Made by a program: the position numbers and the translations under genes. This document shows positions 16,616 to 24,991 of a stretch of DNA of 29,554 nt, one piece after another. The notes below the pieces were generated by a model that saw nothing but the letters and a program-made list of their open reading frames with translations, was not told the origin of the DNA and did not search any database. The DNA comes from UBA6197 sp047638075 (GTDB lineage: Bacteria > Pseudomonadota > Alphaproteobacteria > Rhodobacterales > Rhodobacteraceae), in assembly GCF_047638075.1 (NCBI RefSeq), contig NZ_JBLJBV010000004.1, positions 1-29,554 of the forward strand, written 5' to 3'. How positions within the stretch are numbered: position 1 is the first letter of the stretch; every line of letters begins with the position of its first letter.

Positions 16616-17971
16616 ATGACCCTGACAGCACGCCTTGCGGATTTCGCCGTCGGCACATCCCGTGCCGGTATTCCCGCAGCGGTCACGAACCGCGCAAACA
16701 CCCTAGCGATTGATCTGATAGGCTCTGCCATCCGCGCGGCGCAAGAGGCCGATTCCACGCCTTCGGTGCTGGCCATGATTGAACGACTTGGTTTTTCCGG
16801 GGATGGGCCTTGCACGGTGTTCGGGCTAAACCGGCGCTACGGTGCGGCGGCGGCGGCGCTGTTGAACGGCACCTTTGGCCATTCGCTGGATTTCGACGAT
16901 ACCCATGCCAACAGCTCATTGCACCCCAGCGCGCCGGTGGTTCCAGCGGCTTTGGCGGCGGCGGAGCTGACAGGCGCATCGGGGGCCGAGTTTCTGGCCG
17001 CCGTGGTCATCGGGTTTGAAACCTGTTGCAGGCTTGGCATGGCGCTGGACCCTACCGCCCATTACGCGCGCGGGTTTCACCCCACAGCCACTGCAGGCAC
17101 GTTCGGGGCGGCGGCGGCGGCGGGACGGTTGCTGGGGCTTGATGCGTCCGGGATGGAGACGGCGTTCGGCATTGCCGCAAGTCAGGCGTCCGGGTCGCTT
17201 CAGTTTCTGGAAAACGGGGCTTGGAACAAGCGCTATCAGGTCGGAGAAGCGGCAATGAAGGGGCTGATGGCCGCCAGCCTTGCCGCCGAAGGGTTCAAGG
17301 GCGCGTCACAGGCCATCGAGGGCAAGCACGGGTTTTTGCAAGGTTACAGCGACGCCCCGCAGCCCGCCAAGCTGCTGGAAGGGCTGGGGCAGGTCTGGGA
17401 AACGCTGCGCATCGGGGTGAAACCCTACCCCGCCTGCCGCTATACCCATGCTGCGGTGGACGGCCTGCTGACCCTGCGCGCGCAGCATGGCTGGACAGCC
17501 AACGATATTGACGCGATCACCGTGGGGCTACACCGCAACGGGGTCGCGCTGGTCGGGGCACCGATTGCGGCCAAACGCAAGGTGCGCTCAATCGTGGACG
17601 GGCAGTTTTCGATGCCGTTCGCGGCGGCGGTCGCGCTGTTGCGGGGACGGTTCGGCTGGGACGACTATAACCTTTTGGGCAGCGCTGACGCAGACACCTT
17701 GGCCGCGCGGGTCGATGTACGGCAAGACGAGACGCTGGAGGGTCTGCGCCATCCGTTCGGGGCCGTGCTGTCAGTAACCGCCCGCGGTGAAACCCACGCC
17801 CTGCGCATCCCCGACCCGTCTGGCGAGCCTGAAACCTTTCCCGACGCCGCCGCGCTGGACCTGAAGTTCCGCACGCTGGCCGGTCCGGTTTTGAACACCA
17901 CCTGCGATGGCTGGCTTGCCAGGCTCCACGATCTGGGCCGCGCGGGATCGGTCGCGCAGCATTTGCGATGA
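16616..17971 (+). CDS. MmgE/PrpD family protein
   Basis: This is a 451-residue member of the MmgE/PrpD superfamily, which contains 2-methylcitrate dehydratase, cis-aconitate decarboxylase and iminodisuccinate epimerase. Family blocks seen are HSLDFDDTHANSSLHPSAP (about residues 92-110), FHPTATAGTFGAAAAAGRLLG (155-175) and KPYPACRYTHAAVDG (about 271-285). The frame is open from 16397, but ATG 16616 begins the usual family N-terminus. Members act on small polycarboxylates by dehydration, decarboxylation or epimerisation. Within this operon, isomerisation or dehydration of a C4-C6 dicarboxylate before CoA activation is plausible, but the reaction is not defined. Confidence 0.9.
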   Translation: MTLTARLADFAVGTSRAGIPAAVTNRANTLAIDLIGSAIRAAQEADSTPSVLAMIERLGFSGDGPCTVFGLNRRYGAAAAALLNGTFGHSLDFDDTHANSSLHPSAPVVPAALAAAELTGASGAEFLAAVVIGFETCCRLGMALDPTAHYARGFHPTATAGTFGAAAAAGRLLGLDASGMETAFGIAASQASGSLQFLENGAWNKRYQVGEAAMKGLMAASLAAEGFKGASQAIEGKHGFLQGYSDAPQPAKLLEGLGQVWETLRIGVKPYPACRYTHAAVDGLLTLRAQHGWTANDIDAITVGLHRNGVALVGAPIAAKRKVRSIVDGQFSMPFAAAVALLRGRFGWDDYNLLGSADADTLAARVDVRQDETLEGLRHPFGAVLSVTARGETHALRIPDPSGEPETFPDAAALDLKFRTLAGPVLNTTCDGWLARLHDLGRAGSVAQHLR

Positions 17972-18101
17972 CCAACCGCCGGCCCTATAGCAGTTCGGCA
18001 TGGATCATAGGCCGCGCAAGCGGTTGACTTGTGGACCTGCCAGCGGAACTTAGGCCCTATCCCGCCCCAAGGGGGCTTCGACACCGAACCAGAGGCTTGC
18101 G

Positions 18102-19265
18102 ATGATAAAGACGAAACCCGATGCCTATCAGGACATTCGCGATGCGGTGCGTGCGCTGTGCGCCACCTTTCCCGACGAATACCACCGCAAGATCGATGAG
18201 GCGCGCGGCTATCCCGAAGAGTTCGTCGAGGCGCTGACTCGGTCGGGCTGGATGGCGGCGCTGATCCCCGAAGAATACGGCGGGTCAGGGCTGGGGCTGA
18301 CCGAAGCCTCCGTCATCATGGAGGAAATAAACCGGTCCGGCGGAAACTCGGGTGCCTGCCACGGGCAGATGTACAATATGAACACCTTGGTCCGGCACGG
18401 GTCGGAAGAACAGCGCCAGCGGTATCTGCCCAAGATCGCCAGCGGGGAATTGCGCCTGCAATCCATGGGCGTGACCGAACCGACCACCGGCACCGACACC
18501 ACCAAGATCAAGACCACTGCCGTCAAGAAGGGCGACAAATACGTCATCAACGGCCAGAAGGTCTGGATCAGCCGGGTGCAACATTCCGACCTGATGATCT
18601 TACTTGCCCGCACCACGCCGTTGGCGGATGTGGCGAAGAAGTCCGAAGGCCTGTCTATCTTTATCGTCGATATCAAAGAGGCGATGAAAACCGGCATGCA
18701 GGTTCGCCCGATCCTGAACATGGTGAACCACGAAACCAACGAGCTGTTCTTTGACAACCTTGAAATCCCCGAAGAAAACCTGATCGGTGAAGAGGGCAAG
18801 GGGTTCAAGTACATCCTGACCGGCCTGAACGCCGAACGCGCGCTAATTGCGGCGGAATGCATCGGGGATGGCTTTTGGTTCACCGAACGGGTCAGCAAAT
18901 ATGTGACTGAGCGCAACGTGTTTGGCCGCCCCATCGGCCAGAATCAGGGCGTGCAGTTCCCCATCGCCGAGGCCTATATTGAAATCGAGGCTGCCAATCT
19001 AATGCGGTATGAGGCGTGCCGCCTATTCGACTCCAATCAGGAATGTGGCGCGCAGGCAAATATGGCAAAATTTCTGGCCGCCAAGGCAAGCTGGGAAGCC
19101 GCGAATGCCTGTTTGCAATTTCACGGCGGGTTCGGCTTTGCCTGCGAATACGATATCGAGCGCAAGTTCCGCGAAACCCGACTGTATCAGGTCGCCCCGA
19201 TTTCAACCAACCTGATCCTATCCTACATCGCCGAGCATGTCCTTAGCCTGCCAAGGAGCTTTTGA
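18102..19265 (+). CDS. Acyl-CoA dehydrogenase family protein
   Basis: This 387-residue flavoprotein oxidises an acyl-CoA to its 2,3-enoyl form. Visible are the FAD-contact region SMGVTEPTTGTD (121-132), KVWIS (153-157) and the C-terminal LQFHGGFGF (338-346). The position that holds the catalytic Glu in medium-chain enzymes is Gln363 (RLYQVAPIST). Instead Glu245 in GLNAER aligns with the Glu of isovaleryl-CoA dehydrogenase (LDLER), suggesting a branched or alpha-substituted substrate. It lies 130 bases after the PrpD gene and its stop shares bases with the start of the CoA-transferase gene (TGATG). The substrate is not identified. Confidence 0.92.
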   Translation: MIKTKPDAYQDIRDAVRALCATFPDEYHRKIDEARGYPEEFVEALTRSGWMAALIPEEYGGSGLGLTEASVIMEEINRSGGNSGACHGQMYNMNTLVRHGSEEQRQRYLPKIASGELRLQSMGVTEPTTGTDTTKIKTTAVKKGDKYVINGQKVWISRVQHSDLMILLARTTPLADVAKKSEGLSIFIVDIKEAMKTGMQVRPILNMVNHETNELFFDNLEIPEENLIGEEGKGFKYILTGLNAERALIAAECIGDGFWFTERVSKYVTERNVFGRPIGQNQGVQFPIAEAYIEIEAANLMRYEACRLFDSNQECGAQANMAKFLAAKASWEAANACLQFHGGFGFACEYDIERKFRETRLYQVAPISTNLILSYIAEHVLSLPRSF

Positions 19266-20362
19266 TGGGTTTGCCGCTTGCAGGTCTGACGGTCGTTGCA
19301 ATCGAACAGGCGGTGGCGGCGCCCTTTGCCACCTCGCGTCTGGCCGATGCGGGCGCGCGGGTGATCAAGATCGAACGCCCTGAGGGAGATTTCGCTCGAG
19401 GCTATGACGACGTGGCGCTGGGGCAGTCCAGCTATTTCGTCTGGCTGAACCGGGGCAAGGAAACCGTGGCCGCCGATCTGACCAAGCCCGCCGACAAAGC
19501 GATGCTGGCCGATCTTCTGACGGGGGCGGATGTGTTAGTGCAGAACCTGAAGCCCGGCGCGCTGGCCCGGTTGGGGTTTGACGCTGACCGGCTCACGCGC
19601 GATTACCCCCGGCTGATTTCCTGCGCGATATCCGGGTACGGAGAAACCGGGCCGATGGCTGACCGCAAGGCCTATGATCTGCTGATTCAGGCGGAATCGG
19701 GCCTGTGTTCGATCACCGGCGGGCCGGATCAGGCGGCGCGTGTCGGCATTTCCATCGTGGATATCGCAACTGGGGCCACCGCACATGCGGCCATTCTAGA
19801 GGCCCTGATCCAGCGCGGGATTACCGGGCGGGGGGTCAATATCTCGATCTCGATGTTTGATGTGATGGCTGATTGGCTGACCGTGCCCCTGTTGAACCAC
19901 GAAGGTGGCAAATCCCCCCGGCGGGTCGGTTTGGCGCATCCGTCTATCGCGCCCTACGGTGTGTTTTCGTGCAAGGGCGGCGCGCAGGTGCTGATCGCCA
20001 TTCAAAACGACCGCGAATGGCAGGGTTTCGCGACCCATTTCCTTGGGGCGCCAGATATGGCCACCGATCCGCGCTTTGCCAGCAACGTCGCACGAGTGGT
20101 GAACCGGGCCGAAACCGATGCGCTGGTGGCGGCGGCGTTTTCGTACCGTGATCTGGGGCAGGCGACCGAGGCCATCCTGCGGGCCAATGTGGCCTTTGCG
20201 TCGGTCAATGACATGGCGGGGCTGTCGCGGCATCCGCATCTGCGCCGGATCACCGTGGACACGCCGAACGGGCCGGTCAGCATGCCCGCACCCGGCGCGA
20301 TCTTTGCCGGCGAGGACCGCGCTTTGGGTGCCGTTCCCGCATTGCCGGGGGCATCCGCATGA
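19265..20362 (+). CDS. Family III CoA-transferase (CaiB/BaiF type)
   Basis: This 365-residue CoA-transferase moves CoA between carboxylates through a mixed anhydride on an Asp. The N-terminal block (LPLAGLTVVAIEQAVAAPFA), then ADAGARVIKIERPEGD, and the catalytic Asp138 in RKAYDLLIQAESGL are all present. The start is ATG 19265, preceded by AAGGAG and overlapping the previous stop as TGATG; a TTG one codon earlier is less likely. It overlaps the following gene as ATGA. In similar operons such an enzyme activates itaconate, mesaconate, citramalate or another dicarboxylate; here the acid is unknown and may be what the divergent ABC transporter imports. Confidence 0.92.
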   Translation: MGLPLAGLTVVAIEQAVAAPFATSRLADAGARVIKIERPEGDFARGYDDVALGQSSYFVWLNRGKETVAADLTKPADKAMLADLLTGADVLVQNLKPGALARLGFDADRLTRDYPRLISCAISGYGETGPMADRKAYDLLIQAESGLCSITGGPDQAARVGISIVDIATGATAHAAILEALIQRGITGRGVNISISMFDVMADWLTVPLLNHEGGKSPRRVGLAHPSIAPYGVFSCKGGAQVLIAIQNDREWQGFATHFLGAPDMATDPRFASNVARVVNRAETDALVAAAFSYRDLGQATEAILRANVAFASVNDMAGLSRHPHLRRITVDTPNGPVSMPAPGAIFAGEDRALGAVPALPGASA

Positions 20363-21201
20363 CGGCGCTGGACATCGACCACCTGCGCCATTGGATCGGG
20401 CGCACAGAACAGGCGGCCGAGGTGGTAACCCCGGCGTTGGTACAGCGCTATAACGCAACCTTTGACCGGGCAGGGGTCGTTGTGCAGGGGGCGATCGCGC
20501 CCTTGATGCTGCATCTGTGCCTTGCCCAGCCTGCCACGCCGACGGCATCGTTGGGCGAGGACGGGCATCCGGCGCGCGGGGGGTTCTTGCCGCCTGTGCC
20601 CTTGCCGCGCCGCATGTGGGCGGGGGGCGCCTTGGAATTCACCGATGATATCCGCATCGGCGAGGCGGTGCGCCGGGTGTCCAACATCCGCGATGTCACG
20701 CTGAAGGAAGGCCGCAGCGGCGCGCTGTGCTTTGTCACCGTGGATCATGCGATCTACAGCGGCGCGCGTCCGGTGATCCGCGAAAGACAAGACATCGTTT
20801 TTCGCGCGGCGGAACAGCCCGGCGCAGCCAAGCCCCCTGTCCCGGCACCCACCCCGATGGGCGCGTTTCACCGCAGCGTCACGCCGTCAGCCGCTTTGCT
20901 GTTTCGCTATTCCGCACTGACGTTCAACGGGCACCGCATCCACTATGATCTGGCCTATGCGCGGGACGTTGAAGCCTATCCCGGGCTGGTGGTCCACGGG
21001 CCGATGCAGGCCGCGATGCTGGTGCTTTATGCTCAGGATCTGCGCGGCAAGCGCCCGGCGCGGTTCAGCTTTCGCAGCCTGTCGCCGGTGTTCGATACAG
21101 ATGATTTCACGCTGAACGCCGACGAGGATGCCGGCGCGCTGCGGCTTTGGGTGAGGCGTGCCGATGGGGCTGTCGCGATGGAGGCGCGGGCGGAATGGTA
21201 A
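20359..21201 (+). CDS. MaoC/HTD2-like enoyl-CoA hydratase, mesaconyl-C4-CoA hydratase type
   Basis: This is a 280-residue double hot-dog protein. The N-terminal half (about 1-140) corresponds to the FAS1-like dehydratase domain and includes PVPLPRRMWAGG. The C-terminal half has FRYSALTFNGHRIHYDLAYA followed by YPGLVVHGPMQAA, the hydratase signature with its catalytic Asp/His region. Relatives hydrate mesaconyl-C4-CoA or act as hydroxyacyl-thioester dehydratases. It is the last of four plus-strand genes joined by ATGA-type overlaps. A citramalyl-CoA lyase (HpcH/HpaI), the usual next step of itaconate or mesaconate use, is absent from the window. Confidence 0.87.
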   Translation: MTALDIDHLRHWIGRTEQAAEVVTPALVQRYNATFDRAGVVVQGAIAPLMLHLCLAQPATPTASLGEDGHPARGGFLPPVPLPRRMWAGGALEFTDDIRIGEAVRRVSNIRDVTLKEGRSGALCFVTVDHAIYSGARPVIRERQDIVFRAAEQPGAAKPPVPAPTPMGAFHRSVTPSAALLFRYSALTFNGHRIHYDLAYARDVEAYPGLVVHGPMQAAMLVLYAQDLRGKRPARFSFRSLSPVFDTDDFTLNADEDAGALRLWVRRADGAVAMEARAEW

Positions 21202-21249
21202 AGATCGGCGCGATAGCCTGCCCGCTGTTTGTACCTGCCTACCGCCCCG

Positions 21250-21450
21250 AGCGATTACCGTCGATGGCACGCGACTGAAAGCTGTAAACAGCGGCCAGCG
21301 CAACTTCACAAAGAGCGAGCTGGCCAAAGCCATGACTGAGAGTGATGAGCGGCTTGCCCGCTAGCCTACAATATCCGCCGCGCCTTGACCCTCGTCGGTG
21401 TAACCGGGGCCCCATGCCCGCCATCAGCGCCTCAGGGGGCTCTTGCCTGC
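21250..21450 (+). mobile_element. IS1182-type transposase remnant with internal deletion
   Basis: Two pieces of an IS1182-family transposase lie in different frames. The first, at about 21256-21364, reads VDGTRLKAVNSGQ then NFTKSELAKAMTESDERLAR, which belongs to the middle of such proteins. The second, from 21361, reads LAYNIRRALTLVGVTG, which belongs near the C-terminus. A deletion of the intervening catalytic part, with a frame change, explains the join at about 21361. Neither terminal inverted repeat was found. The rest of 21202-21812 holds no convincing gene; the region has lower GC after 21450. Confidence 0.65.
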
Positions 21451-21812
21451 CATTTAGGAGCTAAAACCGACCCAAAATCCCCCAGAAAGCCATTCCCCGG
21501 AGTTTTTACAGCCAGAATGTCTAAACTGGGCCAAAATACAAATGGCCAACCGAAAATCCTATTTTGCGCCTTGAGGAGGCGAATTTCCATAATAGTCTGG
21601 AGAGTTTTAAAATGCTTATGAAGGTTGGCTACCCCATACGATTGATGGTCGTGCTCCCCTCCGTTGTTTCAGATCTTTGCAGCATCGCGCTTGTGTTTCA
21701 GATGGGTGTGGTAGCGATGATATAGTCCATACAGTCAGGGCTGGAATTGCATCTCCTTGGTCAAGCCGATAATGCGCGGGACAATACTTCCTTTCCCGAG
21801 GGCAGGCAGCTG

Positions 21813-22526
21813 ATGCCACCAGAAACCACCAAGTCCAGCTACTGGCAGGGTATGCGCGCTGGCGCACCCTTTATCCTTGTGATTGCGCCTTTCTCGATAC
21901 TCTTCGGAGTCGTCGCGACAGAAGCCGGGTTCACCCTGCTAGAGACGTTTTCCTATTCGTTCTTTGTTGTGGCAGGCGCGTCGCAATTCACCGCCGTGCA
22001 ACTCCTCTCTGAGCACGCGCCAACCCTGATAGTGATTGCAACATCGCTGGCCGTGAATTTGCGTATGGCAATGTATTCCGCGTCGCTGACGCCGCATTTG
22101 GGGAAGGCCCCTATGAGTATGCGGGCGCTGGTGGCCTATCTGATGGTCGATCAGGTTTATGCGAGCGCGATTCTGGCATATGAGAAACACCCCGAATGGA
22201 GCATTGCCCAAAAGCTGGCGTATTATTTTGGCGTGAGTTCGTCCATCATTCCGCTTTGGCTGGCCTTTACTATGGTTGGCGCAATCGCAGGCAGCGCGAT
22301 TCCAGCTGGATTTGCGCTCGATTTTGCGGTGCCGATCACATTTCTGGCGATGGTCGCGCCGATGTTGCGCAGCATTGCGCATGTTGCTGCGGCTTTTGTG
22401 GCCATAGCCGCATCGCTGATGCTGGCCTCTGTTCCCTATAGCCTTGGTCTGTTGATTGCGGGGGCGGTGGGTATGATTGTTGGCGCACAGGTCGAGTTGC
22501 TTATGTCAAGCAAGGCGGCGGCATGA
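21813..22526 (+). CDS. azlC: AzlC family branched-chain amino acid exporter, large subunit
   Basis: This 237-residue inner-membrane protein has several hydrophobic segments and the AzlC hallmarks: APFSILFGVVATEAG near residue 26, FVVAGASQFTAVQLL near 50, then NLRMAMYSASLTPHL and YLMVDQVYA. AzlCD pairs export branched-chain amino acids and analogues. ATG 21813 is chosen over the upstream TTG or ATG options because it begins the family-like sequence. The small partner follows with an ATGA overlap. There is no sign that it belongs to the catabolic operon upstream, from which a decayed IS separates it. Confidence 0.92.
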   Translation: MPPETTKSSYWQGMRAGAPFILVIAPFSILFGVVATEAGFTLLETFSYSFFVVAGASQFTAVQLLSEHAPTLIVIATSLAVNLRMAMYSASLTPHLGKAPMSMRALVAYLMVDQVYASAILAYEKHPEWSIAQKLAYYFGVSSSIIPLWLAFTMVGAIAGSAIPAGFALDFAVPITFLAMVAPMLRSIAHVAAAFVAIAASLMLASVPYSLGLLIAGAVGMIVGAQVELLMSSKAAA

Positions 22527-22855
22527 AAGATGTCGCCACACCAGACATCTGGATCGTACTGGTCTGCCTCGCCGCAGGCAGCTTTGCACTGCGCTTTATT
22601 TTTCTAGGAATTGTCGGGGATCGCGCAATGCCGCCCTGGGTGCTGCGGCACCTGCGCTACACGGCTGTTGCGGTGCTGCCTGCGCTCGTGGCTCCGATGG
22701 TGGCCTGGCCTCCGGCGACGGGCGGCGCGCTTGATGCGCCGCGTATGTTGGCGGCGGCAGCGACGCTTATCGCAGGCATTGTGACCCGTAATGTGCTGGC
22801 TGCGATCCTGTCAGGCGGGGTAACACTTTATCTGATGCTCTATCTGCTGGGATAA
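22523..22855 (+). CDS. azlD: AzlD family small membrane subunit of the branched-chain amino acid exporter
   Basis: This 110-residue protein has about four hydrophobic stretches. WIVLVCLAAGSFALRFIFL at the start, PPWVLRHLRYTAVAVLPALVAPM in the middle and the terminal AAILSGGVTLYLMLYLLG fit AzlD. Its ATG overlaps the azlC stop (ATGA), so the two subunits are made together and act as one exporter. The 286 bases that follow (22856-23141) show no gene. Confidence 0.9.
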   Translation: MKDVATPDIWIVLVCLAAGSFALRFIFLGIVGDRAMPPWVLRHLRYTAVAVLPALVAPMVAWPPATGGALDAPRMLAAAATLIAGIVTRNVLAAILSGGVTLYLMLYLLG

Positions 22856-23141
22856 AGCCTATCGCAAAACGCGAAGAGGCGCCCCTTGCAGCGCGGTTCC
22901 AGTCTGAAACTGTAGATCAACCGATGGTGGCGGCTCTGACGTCTTCGTCGAAATAGGCAGATACTGTCGCTAAGATGCGTCAAGAAGGCGTTACCCCACA
23001 GCAATCCGTATAGCTACCATGTCTATTAGTCTCGCCTAAACTGTCACAGAATGCCAGAATCCACCGTTTGTGGCGGGCTGTAAGAAATAGTGGCCGCGCG
23101 ACAGCGGACATCGGGGTCCTGTTCCCCGCCCTGTCTCCTTT

Positions 23142-23771
23142 CTACGGTGCGCCAAACAGAGATTTGCCGTGGCGATCGAGCAGGACCCCCACCTCTGTCA
23201 GCATGGCGGGGAGCGGCGTAGTGGAGGAGATCACGAACGCGAGGTCCTTACGCTCAAAAAGCGCTATGCACAGCTCGTCCGGGTTGTGTCGTGAGCAGAA
23301 CAGGATGCCGTCCGGAACGGCCGGATGATCAAAGAGAGCATCCGACCAGGCACCGCAGGGATCATACGGACCTGTCGATAGCGCCGCGGTCGTCCCGAGC
23401 CGGGACAGGTCGTTCCCGGTGGCGGACACCAAACGCAGATCGCGATCGGCACGGAGCGTTGAGAGACTTCTGTCCCGAATTTCTGAGTAGTCGACGGTGA
23501 GCCTCTGGGGCTGACGCAGAAGCGTTTCGATCATCGCCGCGTCCGGACCCGGGGCGACATACAGAACGCCGAAGCGTCCGCTGATACTGTCGAAGCGGTA
23601 CGCGGGCGGGTTCCCGGCCCCGGGCCCGAAGAAGATGGGGTAGTGATGAGACCTATGCACCCGATAAAGGGGCTCCCCTGCGGCCACCACCCGGATCGGG
23701 AGATCACGAACGCTCAGATCCGCAGGAGGGAGCGGAGCGGACCCTGTCGGCCCCCTAGGCGCGACGCTCAT
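23142..23771 (-). CDS. RES-domain toxin of a RES-Xre type toxin-antitoxin system
   Basis: This 209-residue RES-family protein contains LYRVHRSHHYPIFFGPG (36-52), YRFDSISGRFGVLYVAP (58-74) and AAMIETLLR (78-86), the conserved Arg- and Glu-containing blocks of the ADP-ribosyltransferase-like fold. Characterised RES toxins destroy cellular NAD+ until neutralised by their antitoxin. ATG 23771 is preferred over the longer open frame: its ATGA overlaps the stop of the upstream antitoxin gene, and the longer form only reads back through that gene. About 20 residues precede the domain. Activity is assumed from the family. Confidence 0.85.
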   Translation of the reverse strand: MSVAPRGPTGSAPLPPADLSVRDLPIRVVAAGEPLYRVHRSHHYPIFFGPGAGNPPAYRFDSISGRFGVLYVAPGPDAAMIETLLRQPQRLTVDYSEIRDRSLSTLRADRDLRLVSATGNDLSRLGTTAALSTGPYDPCGAWSDALFDHPAVPDGILFCSRHNPDELCIALFERKDLAFVISSTTPLPAMLTEVGVLLDRHGKSLFGAP

Positions 23772-24550
23772 GCGAACCCGTCGCCTCCGGCCTGCGCGAT
23801 GTGACGCGCGATGGCTTGCTCGTCCTTCTCCTGCATCGCCTGAAGAAGGGTACGGCCCCTCAACGCCTCGTCCGGAGCGAGCAGGATGTCCAAGATAACC
23901 CAAGGGTCCTTCTCGGCATGCGCATTAAGGATACTCTCCAAGCCGAAAAGAACCTCTCCCCCGTCGAACTGGAGAGCAGGATAGGACCAGTCCGAGCCCA
24001 TTCGCAGGGCGAGGAGCTTGTGCGCTTTCCGTCGCTTGTCTATCGCCTGACGCTTGATCCCTAGCAGTTCTTCGACCTGTGAGCTCGACAGCATTTCACC
24101 GGCCATCTGCCTTAGCCTGTCGCGGTGATCGATGGATCGACCAACCGCACCAGCAAGCGGATCGATCCCCCGCGAGGGTTCCGACACGCGCGGGTCACTC
24201 AGGGCGCGCACCAAGGCTCCGAAATCGGAGGGTGCGGAGATGGTCGACATGATCAGATCGTTCGGCATTTTTTGGACCAGTTGCTCCACCGCACGCACAT
24301 AGCGCAGTAGAAGAGCCCTGTGCATTTGATCACCAGAGACCAGCTCGGCCACAGACTGCAAAAGATCATCAGGTGAGGGATTTCCGGTGACTGCGTATTC
24401 TACATATGCCTCTGGTAGCTCAACTGAGAGCTGCCTGATCCACCCTTCCGACTGCTTGATAAACTGTTCACGAGCCGGTGAGGCCCGCTTCTTACGCCCT
24501 TGAGTGGACCGCCCTGCGTAGCCGGGTTCATTGGGGACTGTGATGATCAT
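23768..24550 (-). CDS. Xre/MbcA/ParS-type antitoxin with long N-terminal extension
   Basis: This 260-residue protein lies upstream of and overlaps the RES toxin. Residues 154-180 (LSSSQVEELLGIKRQAIDKRRKA) look like a helix-turn-helix, and residues 185-255 (ALQFDGGEVLFGLESILNA and on) like the C-terminal toxin-binding domain, in which the tail enters the toxin active site. The first 150 residues are an extension I do not recognise; usual RES antitoxins are about 120-160 residues. ATG 24550 is chosen because GGGAGG lies before it and the operator palindrome lies just upstream; the frame to 24622 would translate the operator. Autoregulation is likely. Confidence 0.75.
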   Translation of the reverse strand: MIITVPNEPGYAGRSTQGRKKRASPAREQFIKQSEGWIRQLSVELPEAYVEYAVTGNPSPDDLLQSVAELVSGDQMHRALLLRYVRAVEQLVQKMPNDLIMSTISAPSDFGALVRALSDPRVSEPSRGIDPLAGAVGRSIDHRDRLRQMAGEMLSSSQVEELLGIKRQAIDKRRKAHKLLALRMGSDWSYPALQFDGGEVLFGLESILNAHAEKDPWVILDILLAPDEALRGRTLLQAMQEKDEQAIARHIAQAGGDGFA

Positions 24551-24565
24551 CGCGCCCTCCCAAAC

Positions 24566-24611
24566 TGGTTGCTTTTGTACATATAGATCAAGCATCTTAC
24601 AAAAGCAACCA
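24566..24611. promoter_or_regulatory. 14-bp perfect inverted repeat, probable antitoxin operator
   Basis: TGGTTGCTTTTGTA (24566-24579) is the exact reverse complement of TACAAAAGCAACCA (24598-24611), with an 18-nt AT-rich centre. The arms start 32 bases apart, about three helical turns, and the site ends 15 bases before the antitoxin ATG, where a promoter is expected. This is the arrangement of an autoregulated toxin-antitoxin operator. Confidence 0.75.
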
Positions 24612-24991
24612 CCCATGCGCATCTCTCACTCATCTCGATCCGCCCTCGAATACGCCCGCATGATGCGCGGGGGCTCGGCCCGGTCCGTTTTAGGTCCCAG
24701 GCCAGCTGCGGCAGCCCGGATTTGCGAAAATCTGAAACGCGATCGTTTTTCGCACCCCTGCGCGGCTGAGACACTCGAAGAACCTGATCCCCTATTGCTT
24801 GGCGCGCTGACGGCTGGAGCGTTTGCGAAAATCAACCTTGGGCAATGCCACATGTTTTGCCAGCAGCCAAAAAGGGTCATCGGCGTTAGGAATGTCTGGC
24901 GCACTCAGGAAATAACGCTGGAAATCCGGATGGGTTCACGCAATGCAGATGATCAGAATTGCGCGACCGAAGGGTCAGCGCAAAAGCCCCT
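24612..24991. other. Intergenic region with a possible gene fragment
   Basis: No complete gene is visible between the toxin-antitoxin operator and imuA. On the minus strand, 24935-24792 reads as a 47-codon open tail (THPDFQRYFLSAPD, then DPFWLLAKHVALP, ending RQRAKQ) closed by TAG. It has a protein-like composition but no start and a stop just upstream, so it may be the end of a decayed gene. No ImuB or DnaE2 sequence was recognised here, although imuB normally follows imuA. Confidence 0.3.
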
